Assembly: GCA_963169105.1 (NCBI GenBank)
Contig: OY720636.1
Coordinates: 104,160,539 to 104,224,538 of the forward strand
Length of the DNA stretch: 64,000 nt
Reading direction: 5' to 3'
Source: Ceriagrion tenellum
Lineage: Eukaryota; Arthropoda; Insecta; Odonata; Coenagrionidae
In this document: piece by piece, positions 12,490-25,635 of the stretch
How the letters are laid out: every line of letters begins with the position of its first letter
Position numbering within the stretch: position 1 is the stretch's first letter
Position numbers and translations under genes: made by a program
Notes under the pieces: generated by a model
What the model saw: only the letters and a program-made list of their open reading frames with translations
What the model was told of the DNA's origin: nothing
Database searches by the model: none

Positions 12490-14800
12490 TGTTTGCGTGA
12501 AAATTGGCTGTTTCTCCTGGAGTTTCGAAGCTTTTAGATGGTCTCCTAGCGTTAGAGAATCTCTATCAGTTCTACTTTAAACTAAATTCATTATGTAAGT
12601 GGGTATTGGAGGCGGGGAATTCTTGTAATCGTTCAACTCTTGATTTAGGAGTAATATCCGCCATTGTTTATTAATGCTGGCATCTAGTTTACCTAATTGT
12701 TCTCATGCCGATTTCCTGCTCCCTCCGATCCCAGTGAAGTTAGTTAGCTGTAAGTGGGGTGTTGTGTTTTAACTTTCACTGCCTGTAGAGTTTGAGGCGG
12801 TATATTATTGATTTAATTTTGTTAGCCTTATACTACATTTGTATCGGCTGTCTGCGAATTACATGTGATTGTATCATCATATTTGGAATATATGTGTGTT
12901 CTAATCCAAACTCCTGTACCTTTGACTGTCTTCAGATAGTTGCTCTTGCTTCAGGCATTTTCCTTTTTAGTCTCATGTTCATTATAGTTTTTAACATTTG
13001 AATGCCGTGCGAGCTAAACCATTTATGTAGGTAATCGATATTATACCATTATCATTTTTCCGGGGGAATACTGAAGCATGTGGTCGCATGAGGGAAGGTT
13101 TTTGTTGAAATTTCAGTAAAATTTCATGCAGATTTTCTCAGATAGGATCTGTTGCTTGTTAAGTCAATACTAGGATCTCTATTGCAGGGGCAAGTTTCTT
13201 AAAATATTGTTTTAACTCAGAATTTTCTATCTTTTTCCCGAATACAGTGAAAAGGCGCGTGCTTAAAATTTGCTGCAGTTTTCCTCAGAATGTGGCTTTG
13301 CGTTTCCTAAGTTTCTTTCTTAGCCAGCGTTGCGCTTGCAGCCGCATTACAATTCGTCAAGCTTTGGCTATTAAATGAGGTGACTGCGTATTCGAGTTGC
13401 CGTGTTAGGGATATTTTCTTCCAAATCTCGTGTAGTGTTGTATTGTCGTGCAGATTTCACTGTGTTTTATTGGAGTTATCATTTGTTTTACTTTCTCAGC
13501 AAGGCTCTCCTTTTACGTTGGGCAATTCGGTAATTAGTTTTGTGTTCCTTTTTTTCAGAGACCATATGAAGCTCACTTCCCTGGGGCAAAGTTTTTTTTA
13601 AGGTTGGTGTGTGGTATTCCGTATCGCAGCTTGCGAGAACTTCATACTGCTGCCGTAAATGTCATATTTTGATAGCTAGGTATTATTTCCAACTGACGTT
13701 ATTGATTTTCTGCATTTTCAAGGCTATCGTCGATGCCCTCCATTAAGTATTTTTCCTCTTCGAAATGTTTAGGGCGTATTTTTGTGTGTTTGTATTAGGT
13801 GTTTGATCTACTCGACTTGTGCTTGCTCTATACTTTTGCTTATCTTTCCTGTCCCTCGCTGTTGTCATAGTAATTGTGAAGTCCCTGGAAAATCAGTTCT
13901 GTGAGTAGATTAAGTTAGTTGTGAGTAGATTTTCCTTGTTGATTTTTCCTTTGTAACAGTTTTAACCGTATATTCTATCTTAAAAATCGCCATGCTTAAG
14001 ATCGCTTAGTTTCGCAATCTTTAATCCTTCGTTGTTTTTTTTTATGGTTCGTGTCATCTCAGAGCCTATAATTTCCATTCTCTTCCCATTCTCTTCCCAT
14101 TTTAGTAAACGTTATCCGTCCAAACATATCATACCTCCTGAATGCTCCCCTGTTAAAGTTCTCCTATCGTCCAATTTCGTCTTTTCCAGATTTCAAGCTC
14201 TATCCCTCATCCCCATAGTATCTTGCACCTGCATTTTCCAGTTAGCCCCGGGGGTCGATTTTGTGCTGTGATTAATGCATTTTATCGATAATGTCTGGCT
14301 ACATGTCTTGGGAAGTATGGTGCACTTTTATGAAAATTTCACCTGGTTTGATCGACATCTAAAGGAGACGTCGAGTACAGAGCGTGCCTCTGCTCAATCC
14401 TTGACCGGGATCATTAACTTTAGTCCACTTGTATTTTATTTAGGTTGGTTTCATGCCCTGATGCCCTATCACCTTCCTTTCTCCATTCTCTGGTTCTTTC
14501 CATACCATAACCGGCGGTATGATTATCTGAAAGAGTAAGGTGAATAACGACACTAATCATATAGGGGGTAAATCTACGAAATACTGTGTGAGGATTTGCG
14601 GCATTTGTGGTAGGAATATAGCTATAAATCTTTCATACGACTGTTAGTTTATGTTTCACTGGTTATTCATGTCCGCACTCAAATAATGTCATTATTTTAT
14701 GGAAAGATGTTAAGTTCTGTCGCATATCACTCTGTCAAAAATCAATGTCTCTTTTTACGCTCTTCACTGATTTGATTCATTATCCCATAGTGGTGCTGCC
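12490..14800. other. T-rich plus strand, no gene seen
   Basis: A long stretch biased to T on the plus strand, intron-like in composition. It contains an acceptor-like TTCCTTTTTTTCAG at about 13546-13559 and a 13-base tandem pair (ATTCTCTTCCC...) at 14077-14103. No conserved exon peptide follows the acceptor-like site. The open frames at 14032-14538 are hydrophobic by T bias. Confidence 0.5.
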
Positions 14801-14984
14801 ATTGTGTTGTATTGTACTGCGCTATACCTTTGATGGAAGGTCGAATCTCGGGACATGACTTACTGACTCCCGGACCGCTTCTTCTTGTCCGGACCGGAGA
14901 ATTGACTTAGAGATTACCTTGCTGGACACAATGGGTAAGGCTACCTTAGAGACCAATGGTTGTGCTTTAAACATTTACTCCCAT

Positions 14985-15205
14985 TTCGGGGACGAGTGGA
15001 TAGAAACCTGTAGTCAGAATCAGACTACTCTTTAGTGCCTTACTCAGTTTAATGTCCCATCCGTTGGACTGCACTTGAAGTTCTCCCGACATGGTGCCCA
15101 AGTAGACATCAGCACACCACTGAAAAATCTTAGCGACTGTGTGAATTCGAATCGGGGCCCTAAGAATGGGAATCTAGTGCTGTAGCCACCGCACCTGCGA
15201 ATACG
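14985..15205 (-). mobile_element. tRNA-derived SINE (same family as 26875-27147)
   Basis: Read on the minus strand, the head GCGGTGGCTACAGCAC carries an A box. A B box CGATTCGAATTC follows at about 15143-15154. The body continues AACTTCAAGTGCAG and GTTTCTATCCAC. The body landmarks CTTCAAGT and GGTTTCTATCCAC also occur, in the same order, in the SINE at 26875-27147. It is a diverged copy without a clear poly(A) or target-site duplication. Confidence 0.65.
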
Positions 15206-15499
15206 TATGGTTTAACGTGGGCTACCGCAAGTATTCGTGGATGCTGAATTGGCTTTCAGGATAGGCTGCGTTTGGAGAACATGGCTCACGTTTCTCTTGT
15301 GTTGTAGCGAGCATCATCAAGAGCGAAGACACTAATGCAACGCGAGAGTAACATCCGGCTCCAAATGTAGTATTACAGGAAAGCGATATCAGTATACGTC
15401 CACGTGTCTTCAAAAGTCTCATCCTTGGCATTGGGATGTGGTGCAGGAGGCGAAACGCTTGTGCAAGCCGAGGAAAGATGTATCTCGATCAGGGTAGGC

Positions 15500-16020
15500 C
15501 TTTCCTCGAATTTCCGCGGCACCGGTTATATTGGGGGTAGGGGCGGCGGGGGCGTTCCCTCTCCACCCATCAATGCTGTATCCCCCGCGTTACCTCGCCG
15601 ACTTATCCGTGCATTGGGATCACCCAATCACCTGGTACGCGGACGTGCTCCCATCGCCTCGATCCGCCGGCGCCACCGCCGACGACCGCCCGCCCGCCAG
15701 AGAGAGAGATGGAGGACCCCCGAAGGGCGTCATGAATAGTTTCACTTGCAGATATCGGAATCTGCCCCGTGACCACGCCCTCGCCTCACGACGGCCTCAT
15801 GTGCGCGCTTTCCTCTTTTCTCTTCGCCACCTCCTCCTCCTCCCCCGCCGCCCCCTCTTACATACGTACAATTCACAGACGCGAGGTACCCCAATACTTC
15901 CAGCTGCGCTTCCAGTCCTCTGCTGCCTTTCTCGGAAGGAGGGTGGCGGTCCCACTTGGCGTCTCGACCCTCTTTCGACGGACACCACCCTCTTCTCCCG
16001 TCGGAATCCGCGACCCGTAA
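15500..16020. other. CG-rich block, possible promoter/5' UTR-like DNA
   Basis: The densest run of CG dinucleotides in the window lies near 15640-15720, with GCCGGCGCC-type motifs and a CTCCTCCTCC tract near 15828. Several frames on both strands are open (up to 182 codons, 15531-16079), with low-complexity Pro/Arg/Ser-rich peptides and no known domain. I read them as accidental. The composition would suit an unmethylated regulatory region, but that is inference. Confidence 0.4.
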
Positions 16021-16522
16021 TGAGGGCAATAAATGCGCGTGCAAGGTGGAAAAAAATTTCTCATGCGGTTTCTTTTTAAGAGGTTCCGCCGCGAAGTGAA
16101 ATGACTGTCGCATTTTTCATACTCTTGTTTCGTTCGGAAAAACGTATCCCCTTGTATCTGATCCTTTCTGTTCTCGGGAAGAGAGTATTTAGGGTGGTTT
16201 CCCTTTGCAATCTCCGGCCTGAGTTGTCAGCGTGGTTTTTTTATGTCTGTTTCCCAGTGTTTTCTTTTGGATATCCCATAGTTGTTCAATTATAGCCCAA
16301 TTTTAACTTTTTTTATTTTAATTTAATTTATTTAATTTGATTACCGACTTGCAAATGTGGATTTGCGTTCGTCTGTATTCTACCCTTCGACCGATTATCA
16401 TTGCTCCCGCTAGGTCTGCCCTATCGGTATTGGAACATGCAGTCCCTTCATCATGGCAAAGTTTTGGCCCATGAGACGGGTAATGTCTAAATACATTCAC
16501 GAAATCATACCTTTCCTTGGTG

Positions 16523-16577
16523 ATTTTTCGGAAATGAAGCGTCAGCTTCATCATCAGTGGTCATAATTCCGAAAATT
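16523..16577. repeat. Nested small inverted repeat
   Basis: An outer pair (TTTTTCGGAAATGA with TCATAATTCCGAAAA) encloses an inner hairpin GAAGC-GTCA-GCTTC and a CATCATCAG motif. It may be a decayed foldback of the type seen elsewhere in this window, but the hammerhead-like core is not readable. Confidence 0.45.
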
Positions 16578-17234
16578 GATGTGCTGCCACTCTTTACTCC
16601 CCTCACCTATCGGCTAATCGCTTTGTCCCTTCATTAGCTTTAGTATTAACAACCCTATATCGTGCCTGATGTGTTCCAGCCTTGATATTTCTGGATTGGT
16701 TTTTCCCTCTATGTATATATCTCCTATCATCGTTGCTTTCTAGAGGATGTTACCTAAACTTAAAACTACTAAGACGAGATGGCGAAACACGGGATAAGAT
16801 TTTATTTTTCCTTATGTAATTTTTGCTGTAGACTGAGAAATGAAGCAATTTTAGTATACGGAATTGAATACCGATAACATTAAGGCAATCTGCCACCGGA
16901 TATTTTGAGTTATTAGGATTCTACTGGAGTTGATGGAGTAAAGGCTGAGTGTTATATTAATTGGAAATATATTGGTTGAAAAATCTGATTGATCTTATCA
17001 GGCTTTCCAGTAGGTAGTCATTATTATATGATTAGCATTGTAACACAGTTTATAAAATTAAATGCGTTACCTAGTTCAATAAAAATTGCACTGTGGTCAA
17101 CTTCTTGAGCTGAATTTATTAACTGAAAGTGTATTGGCTGAATAGTCTTCGTTATTAGTAATCAGGTCAATAGATGGTGGCGTTACATTGTGAAGCGACG
17201 AGAAGGTATAACTTTTAATAAAAACGTTGTACGG

Positions 17235-17326
17235 TTCCACTATGTTTTAATGCTGTATACCGGCTTCGACGTATATACCGTTATTTCCAAGACAAACTTT
17301 TATGACAGCATTAAAAAATAGTGGAA
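17235..17326. repeat. Foldback repeat, 22-bp arms
   Basis: Left arm 17235-17256 and right arm 17305-17326 are reverse complements with two mismatches (TTCCACTATGTTTTAATGCT against AGCATTAAAAAATAGTGGAA). The 48-base centre contains ACCGGCTTCGACGTATATACCG. No coding sequence lies inside. Arm-and-centre size resembles the other foldbacks, but no CTGATGA is visible. Confidence 0.75.
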
Positions 17327-19466
17327 TTATACTATGTTTTGTATTGTGTGTTATTCTTAATTAGCACCTTGACATTGCAAAGGAACTAATGCAGTACCAG
17401 TGTATGCAGAATCTTTTTCAGACGGCGCTGATGTATTTTCTCCTTGTGATTCTCTAAATATATTTACTTAACGTGACTGGAACTTATTTCACGTATCGTT
17501 ATCTCCTGCAGATACGACTTAATTTTCGAGATGCGAATTTTCACGCTTTTCCGATGCAGTGTCTCAATCTACTCAGTGGGAGCCCCAGTACAGTAAATTT
17601 TGTTGTTTAGCTACAAAAATGGGGTTTCCTCCTAATATTTCTGATTTCCTACTATGAACGGATTGGTTTTCAGGAAACCTATTGGAAAACTTGGAGCAAA
17701 AAATTGGAGTTTCGTGTTGCGAGTTTTCAGAGATAAGAAATGCGTGCGAAAATGAATAATGTTCGCCAGTCGAGGTATCACTGCAGTTATTTAGTTTTTA
17801 CCCGCGCGCTCGCAATCGATATGAATATATAATATTCGGATCGCTTCACGCGCCCGCGTAACCCTGGCCGGCAAACGCTTGATTTAGTCATCAGTTCGAG
17901 CCCCGGCGCCGGGAGGTGTCCGTGAAATGGTTTTTCCTTAGAGTGGAGGGGGGGGAAGTGGGACGTTATGCATGCATTCCACGGCATCGGAGCTGGAAAG
18001 CTCTCTTGGGGGTGGAGGAAATGGGTTCGACAAAAAGTTTCCCTCCCGTCGTGATTTCAAACCGGTGAACCGTTTTGCATAAATAATCCCGCGGAAATGT
18101 TCCGCCATGCGTGTTGTTAGTGTCGTACCTTTATCTGGTGAAAAGCCTTCGTACGTCATTCGCGGAATGAAGTGTTGGAATGAAGTCATTCCCCGCGTGC
18201 TCGGGTTTTTCGTTGGGTTCCGGGACCAGTATCGACGGCTCGTTCGTAGATTTCCGTGGAGAAAATACTGTCGACTTTTTCCTAAATCGTCTTTGGCAGA
18301 TGTTGAGCCTGCTTTCATCAGTTAACATGCATGACCCGGAACGAATCCGTAAATTCTGGATTTTCCACGCTACGAGGATGCATTTTAAAGAGCACTGTCG
18401 AAAAAAGTAATTTTTTATCTTCAGTTCCTCTTTTACTACTACTCGTTTCAGATCTCTTTCAATGCAGCGGCATTGTTGTAACTTTCTGTTAAACAGACCG
18501 GGATTCCGTGACGTTTACTCCTTTTTCTATGTCTCAAGAAGGTCATTAATGGAAATCGGGTGTGCTCGCATCTATGGAAATGGCCATTACCTCTGTTATT
18601 GGACTAGCTGAAGATGGAGCAAGAAACCAAACTGGGCATAGCGTTGACCTCAAATTCAGCCCTTGTGGATAGTCCAAGATACAGGTTATTGTAGTCTGGT
18701 CTATCAATTGAATCTTACAAAGATTCGTTTACCATGAGGTTGCACTTGATACGCGAATGTTGAGTTTTCCTCGTACTTAGCCGTGAACGGGTGGAATTTA
18801 GGATATGGGGTCACGTACTTTCCCTGTACCACCTACGGTTTTTATCCGAGTTCTGGTATCCACAAAGCTTGTCTGATTTTTATTTGGAGTGTCCTGAAGC
18901 ATTACCTACATTTAAGCCACTCAACTCCTCTAGCTGGACCTAGACCGAGCTGAACGCTGGATCGCCCTACCACCATACCGCCCGTACTTTCTGGTCGATG
19001 CCCTCAATCGCCACAAGGGCGTGTGGCGGGGGGTGTTAGGACACCAGCCGTGTAGGGATAACAGGTTTTTGGAGGTGAAATGGTGACGTGTATTATGGGA
19101 GTGTGTTTAGTGGACCTCAGTTTTTACTGTGGTCGCTTATTGTGGGCGGAAAGAATGAGTTTTTTACCTATCTGTTCGGAAATGTATCACTCTTATTTTA
19201 TCTCTTCTGTCGGACCTAGAGATGTAGTGAGGCGTCATGATAATATTCTCTGTACCGCACTGAAACATAGTTGAATGGCCGCTGGAAACATGGTTTCGCT
19301 CTGAAACAAGGAAAGTGAATGGTTGGGTAGGTATATCTAGTCGTAAAAAAACAATGTTGTATTTTGTGAGAAGGTAATTGCTGAGAAGAGTACCGAGTCG
19401 TCTCTCTTGTAATTATTAAAATACCTTCTTGATATTCTTTGTTTCAAATTCGGAATTATACAATTT

Positions 19467-19553
19467 ATGTGCGAATTTCCACAGAGAAAAAATCATCCGC
19501 CTTGACCGGGATTGACATGCACCTTGATTTTTTCTCTGTGGAAATTCGCACAT
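19467..19553. repeat. Hairpin with perfect 29-bp arms
   Basis: Positions 19467-19495 and 19525-19553 are exact reverse complements (CACAGAGAAAAAATCA on the left, TGATTTTTTCTCTGTG on the right), separated by a 29-base centre with CTTGACCGGGATTGACATGC. The TTTTTTCTCTGTGGA portion resembles the body of the SINE at about 39930 (TTTTTTTCTGTGGAGTTCC). One explanation is two SINE fragments joined head-to-head. Exact arms imply the structure is young or maintained. Confidence 0.85.
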
Positions 19554-19739
19554 TTGTGCATTGCGGGTGACTCCGTAATAGTGAAACTCCGTGGCTAGTC
19601 CCGGATAGCTTAAATTTGTTGTACAATTTATGCCCAGGATTTGAGTAGTTCCTCCAGTTGGTGGATGCATTTTCAACGTGTCTCGTAGCTTATATTTTTG
19701 GAGGAGCAAATAGTTTGCTCTCTTTTTTTTCAAATTAGG

Positions 19740-22260
19740 ATAGGCCTATTTGATGAAGTATAGCTTCTCCGCAAATCATCCCCGCGCGCAGTCCATAGTC
19801 GTTCCGCGGGGCCCGTGGAGCATGAAGGTCCATCTGCTCTCCTGTAGTATTTCTGGGAACACGTCCACCGCCACGGTTCTCTGCTCTCGACATCCCTTTG
19901 ATCTGCACCTCCTCATTCTTGGGATTTACATTCAGAATCGGGTGATCTTGCGGATACCGCTGTCATCATTTGGACGGACTATCGCCCGTGGTATCAGCTG
20001 CGTTTGTTTTCGCTGTTTGCGCAAGTCAGGTTCCGGCCATTATTCAAATCCATCCCCGCGAACATCGCTGGGCCACGAGCTACTCGTGAGACCCCCACCT
20101 TATTCCCTTCCCTCCTTCACCCCTTCCCCATATTTCCTCGTCCCTTCTCTTCTTGGCTGCGGACTTTTCGAGAAAGGCATCCGTCCACCCCCATGTTACC
20201 GTCTTATATTCTCCATTTCTCCTCTCCTCCCCTTCCCCGCTATGATTCAGAATCGCCCGTTAGCCTTTTGCCGGAGAAAGTAATGACAGGTTCGCTTAGG
20301 CCTCCATTTTCGGCTTCGACAACAATTAGTGGCGGCATCTCTGTTTTCCTGTGTGTTTATATTGATGACTATAATGGAATTTTTACCATGGCTTTATTAA
20401 AATTCATCCACGTATTAGTCGCGGAATTAATTAAGAAAGAGTTGATTATTATAATAATTAAGAGTTAGCCATAGATTAACGTGCAGTCTTTGTCCTCCTT
20501 AATTTATTTATAAATTTAATGAATATTTCTTAGACCACTGATTCCGTAATCATCAGAACCTAGGGGTTAATTAGCGTACGCCACGTTGGTTCCGTTTTGG
20601 CTCCGGTGTATCGAGCACCGGGTGATACATTCCGGTGGTGTGTAAAAGGTGAGTAGAAAAGAATAAGGCACTGGAGGCGTAGCTACTGATGAGAAGTGGT
20701 AAGAAATCCCTTCTAATCGTTTCAATCGGATGGTTTTCTTGCTACTGTGTTCAATGACCCATTCAGTAACAAGATATTAGGGAAAATCCCCACATATATT
20801 AACTCGGGCTTCTCTGTCCGAACCTTTACGGACCGATATATTTTGCGATACTCTCCAAACCGATGAATTAAACGACAACGCGTAACCAGTTGCGGAAATC
20901 GAGTAATATTGTGCGGTATATCAGCCTCGACAGCCGATATTTAGAAGCTTGATGAAAACATAGCAGAAAATCTCCTTGTTGTATTAGTTCCCTATGAAGA
21001 GTTTTCATGAACTTGTACATCACAACATTGCGCCGACCATTTGGTGACTGTCAGTCAATCTCTGAAGTGTGAAACTGTCTCAAAACCATTGCTATTTCGA
21101 ATATCCCTGCATTCCTCTTTATTCGTACTTGTTGATTGCAAACCCTTTTAAAACTTGTGAGTTTGATGTCTACCAATTCTCATTGTTGTTTTGGGCAGTT
21201 TTCCCTCGATATTTTTGAAAAGCCTCTCACTTATTTTTGCGTTCTATTGTGTCCCTAGCAAGTTCATTGTTTCCGTGAATTGTCTGTCTACCAGGATCTT
21301 CATTTTTGTATTTCGTTCCTTATGGATCTTTACTCTCCTGCTCTTGTGCACATTTCCCCGCTTTTAATGTCATTAGTCTAATGACTCTTCAATTCAAGTG
21401 CTTCACTGAAGATAAATATGTTTCTTTTGTAAAGTTTGTCCAATAGCGAGATTGAGAGATCTGTGTTCGCATTCCGATCGAGACGGGCGATTTCTTTCGC
21501 TTTCCAGCTCGTATTCGTGTATCTTCACAGTGGGTGAGTTTTCATTAATATCGTTGTATAACTTAATGTAAATTCATTTCGCTGCAAGTTCCGAGATATA
21601 AGTTTAATTTTCCCGCTGCAATTATCTATGATGTAAAATGGCTTTTACTCTTTGGACTTATAAACAAAGTTCAGGAGAACAAATTTATTGCTGACATTAA
21701 ATTCACGGTTCCTCGTGAGAACATTCCTTCCATTTAAAATAGTGGGCAGTTACGGATCGACCCGAATAACGGATAAAAATTGGCCTCAATGTTTATTTAA
21801 CTGTATAGTGTACATGTACTATGATTTCTCTGGATTATTTAGTCCAAAATATTTTCTATTGAGTTACATTTAAGAATTTTCGATTCTATGGACCTTGGGT
21901 TTAACTCGTGGACCGGAAATAACCTGCTTTGCCCAAAATAGTATCATAAATCAGGCCTGGAAAAAATTTTAATTGGAACTGGAGGTATCATGAAATTGGA
22001 AATCGTAAATCCAGCATACTTCGTTATAATGCACTTGACGCAATATCCTTGGCCCTATTTCGAATTGATGTCTATGCTGATACATTTTTTGCATTTTATT
22101 AGGGAGAAGTGATGTAATATTTTCAGTGTATCTCTCTAGGGAAATACCGAATAATGAGCACAAGAAGGAGCGTTTTCGGGTTAAATGTAGAAATTATGAA
22201 ACATTCCCGATGTAGTTTTTGAGGAACAAAATGTAGAACGTTTTAGGGTTCGCGTTTCAG
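19740..22260. other. No recognisable gene; short hairpins only
   Basis: Open frames at 19750-20468 lie in a C-rich patch and show no conserved motif. A small hairpin (CCGGTGTATC with GATACATTCCGG) lies near 20610-20640 and another (GTCCG...CGGAC) near 20817-20834. I support nothing else. Confidence 0.5.
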
Positions 22261-22379
22261 TCCAAAATGGACGGTTTGATGCGGTTAATTTCTCACATTA
22301 GTGCCGTTAGTGTTCAGGTTGCACCAAATCAAGCTATTATTCAAATAAGGAAAGTGGGAGAGTTTCTATCAGACTGCTG

Positions 22380-22720
22380 CAGCGTTGCCCTCTCGTTCCC
22401 CCGTCCCCACTCCCTCCGGAGTACTCCTCCGCCCCTTGCCCGCCTACCATTCCTTCGGCCCGGTTGCTCTCTCAGAGAGCAGAGGATTCCACCCGGAGGG
22501 CAGTTTTTTGACCCTCTCCGCCGCGGAGCCGAGAGTTAGCCGCTCTCCAACCGGCCGCCCGCTCACTTTAGCCGTCGGGCCCTCCTCACGCGCGGCGCGT
22601 GCAATTTACGGCCGTTCCACTGCGCTCTTCCCTCGAGCACACCTTCCCCGCTCTCCGCTAATGCGCCCTAATGAACTATTAAAAGTTATGCCCATCGCGC
22701 GACGGGGTGACTGCGCGTTA
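22380..22720. other. CG-rich block
   Basis: Abrupt CG-rich island with GGCCGCCCGC and CGCGCGGCGCG motifs between AT-rich flanks. The plus-strand frames at 22267-22798 are compositional, with no domain. It could mark a promoter or an ancient CG-rich insertion; no core promoter motif is clear. Confidence 0.4.
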
Positions 22721-23684
22721 AAGCGCCTGATTCAAGTCGCTTTGTCGATTCTACGACTTAACGAGGTTTGTACCATCCCACGTCCGGGGTGTCTTTAAAG
22801 GAGCGTGGATTTTAATTAAGAGGTGAAGCTGCTATCGTTGCAATCCAGTCTTTTTCCCTCCGAATGATCTTGAGAGCGTGCTATTTTTGCCATCGGCGGT
22901 AAATTTGTTCCTTATTTCAATGGGTGGTCAAGGTTTGCTATGCCGTGCTCTCCGTGAAATGTATGACCCGGTCGGAATACCTTATACGCGTATTTCTAAT
23001 CTGTTTTTGTTTTATTTTAATTCGATCTCTCTTGTCCTGCCACAGCAGTACCCTTGGCCAGGTAAATGAGTTGCCGGTTATTTTTAAAATCATTATGTTT
23101 TACCAGGTAACTGTTCGTTCCTAGTACTGTCCTCCATGTAATTGCTATAATTTCTGGGTCTTCCCTCCTTGGTAAAAACGTGTTTTGAAAAGTATTGATG
23201 AAATTACTAAATTTCCTATAATTTGGATCGTATTACTACAATGGTTCATGCTCAGTCATAGTGAAATAACGAGAAAATTTCAATTCTAATTAATATCTTG
23301 TACATTCAAAGTGTTTCTATCAATGACTCATATCATTGGGTCCTGAAGAGTTTTTGCATATATTTCTCATCGTGAAATCGCTGCAAGTTTCTTCTCCGAT
23401 GAATTTTCTCACTATGAATTTTTCCATAGAGCTCCAAAGAGTTAAAGAAGTTGCTTTGTAAAAAATTGGAGAACTATCAATTTGGATGACAACATAGTAT
23501 ATTTTCAAGAACAGACATCTAATTTCGTAGTTGACAGCATAAATGCAGTACACCAATAGGATGAAAAAACTTTGTTTTGTTCAATGCAATGATTGGATTA
23601 ACGCAGGAGTAAACGAGTCCTAAATTGGCCCCTTTGCACAACTGCGTATTTTTCCAAGATTAAATCCATATTTAACTCATCGGA

Positions 23685-23790
23685 TCGCCTGATGATGATA
23701 TCTTCTGTCGAAACCGGCCGCACCGAATAAATATTTGTGGAACTTAGCTAGTGCATTTCCTTTTTCACCAGTCATGAAGGAGTTCCATCA
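23685..23790 (+). ncRNA. Hammerhead-like core with downstream repeat tail
   Basis: CTGATGA at 23689-23695 is followed by TGATATCTTCTGTC, which can form a GAT/GTC stem, then GAAA at 23710-23713 and CCGGCCGCACC. The expected U of the cleavage triplet reads C, so the copy is probably inactive. Downstream is AATAAATATTTGTGGAACTT, then ATGAAGGAGTTCCA (about 23774-23787). The same 14-mer follows the foldback at 49937-50087. This order (core, A-rich tail) is that of Penelope-like 3' tails. Confidence 0.4.
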
Positions 23791-24129
23791 TTTTTCTCCT
23801 GATAACCATTGAATCATCGGATTTAATGCTTCTCGTCACTTCGTCCAACACCCTCTCTCACGCTTACTCCGACATCTCCCAAGCCGCTCTACTCAACATG
23901 TTTTTACTTCTTAATAGGTCCTCCAGATATGCATCCATGTATTGTCTCCCATCAGCCTCTCTTTTGCCGCAAAAGAGGCTACGCCTGTAAGTCACTACTT
24001 CATAGCTGAATTTTAATGGAATTTTTATGTAATGTTCTGCTCAAAAGTGCGTAAGTTTGGCTATTTTCATTAATATACTTTTGATTTAAACCGCAAGCTT
24101 GGAAAACATTGGTTATTCACTCATGCCAC

Positions 24130-24510
24130 ACTGATGACAACTGCAGAGCAAAAGAGGTCGGGAGCAATGGAGATGTCGTGCTATTGGAGAAATTGAGAAC
24201 CAAATGAACGGAGAGTATCACCAATGAAGAAGACATTCGAAAAGTTGGAGGGAAAGGAAGTATGATGCAAGCTCTGAGAAGGGATAGCGACAAACTTGTT
24301 GAGCACAATTGTCACACAATAGCCTATTGTAAGCAGTAAGAGAATGTGAAATGAATGGGAGGAGTTCCAGAGAAAGACCAATGGGAGGAGTTCCAAAGAA
24401 AGATTTGATTATGTCAGGTATATTATGAAGGACGTTGAGGTCAGGAATTGTGTGACAATAAGGCGGCAGGTGAGCGGGGTGGAGAGCTGCAGCGGATCAA
24501 TCTTCCGATT
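24130..24510 (+). pseudogene. Decayed non-LTR reverse-transcriptase C-terminus
   Basis: Translating across frames gives fragments that resemble the C-terminal region of non-LTR (LINE) reverse transcriptases. There is a TAEQKRSGAMEMSCYWRN-like block, then a VEHN..T block where LVGHI.RH is expected, then a YIMKDV..RN segment ending in Q-rich VSGVESCSGS. Stops and frame shifts break it several times, and a 26-bp duplication (24354-24403) sits inside. Endonuclease and polymerase motifs are absent. Identification rests on motif order by eye. Confidence 0.45.
24354..24403. repeat. 26-bp tandem duplication
   Basis: AATGGGAGGAGTTCCAGAGA at 24354 recurs at 24380 with one change (CAGAG to CAAAG). It lies inside the decayed reverse-transcriptase remnant and disrupts its reading. 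Confidence 0.85.
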
Positions 24511-25192
24511 GATGATACGATCTCTGTCAAATGATCATCAGGTAACTTATAATTTTTTTTGGAAGTTAGATGAGCGAGATGATGTATGAAGCGACGGTGG
24601 ATTAAAGCGAGTCTGGAAGAGAGATGTACTCTCGGATAAGATATGTTCCCTTTCTCCATGAAATAGTTAGAAAATATGATTTTATCTTATTGGTCCTAGT
24701 CATCGTGGTTTCAATTCGTTGCGAATGTAAAACCAGCCCACTTCGTCATTCCTTAGCCCTGAGCCTACTACCTCTAGCTCTGGCAAGTACTTGTGGATAA
24801 GTGGTTGAGTCACGGAAGTGGGTAATATTTGCTTACATATTGATAATCTTATTGCGCGAAGCCTCCCAGCGTTAACTCTCAAGTCTTTTATGATCGAGTT
24901 TGTTGGAAGTGTCATGGAAGTTTTACTGCGCTCGAGTTTCCTTAATTTGTGCGCGGTGAGAAGCGAGGGTGGTGGGAGACGCGCTGTACATTTTCACGCT
25001 TGACCAGTTAGCTCTCCACATCCTCCCGCGTCCGGATTGCTCGAAGGTGTTATTTGATTCAGAGTTCGTATGATTCTATTAAGTAAATAATAGCGATTGC
25101 TCTGCTCTTATCACCATTAAAGATGTTGCTACTTTAATTCAGCGTTAAGTTAATATGTACTACTATTTATGACCTTTCTTGAGAACAATCTG

Positions 25193-25245
25193 TCACCTGA
25201 TGATGGAGCTAGTAACACAATCGCGATTAGTCGAGGGAATGTGGA
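25193..25245 (+). ncRNA. Very degenerate hammerhead-like core
   Basis: CTGATGA at 25197-25203 is followed by TGGAGCTAGTAACACAATCGCGATTAGTC. The GAAA position reads ACAA, so the catalytic core is broken. It is included only because spacing and a downstream GTCGAGGGAATGTGG tail resemble the other cores. Confidence 0.2.
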
Positions 25246-25587
25246 CTTACACCTTACAAAATTAATTTTCCGTTTCATCCATAATATTTATGATTTCTCT
25301 GTAAAAAGATAGTCTCAGTTTTTTGTATTAAGGAATAACAGTTCGTATTATTCATGCCGAAATTGCTAACCAATATTAATCTCTTGCCGTGTTTTTATAT
25401 ATACAGTATTTAAGATACGAGAGAGACAATCTTTACTGTCGAAGGATATTAGTTTTAGGAATTGTGGGATAAAGTCGAACTCCGCATGTGAGCGAGTGAA
25501 AATATTCATGTTGATTTTTCCGTACGACGCAGAAAATTGTTTGCCTGTGTCGAAAATAAGGTGCTACAATGCTTATCCGTTTCAGTT

Positions 25588-25635
25588 GGCGTGAAGATCG
25601 ATCTTCAAGTATGGCGTGAAGATCGATCAAGTATG
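25588..25635. repeat. 25-bp tandem duplication
   Basis: GGCGTGAAGATCGATC at 25588 recurs at 25613, followed by the shared CAAGTATG. A two-copy slippage duplication without coding meaning. Confidence 0.85.

Noticed and set aside
15531..16079. 182-codon ORF
   Set aside because: Same reason: CG-rich, low-complexity translation, with five overlapping frames open on both strands.
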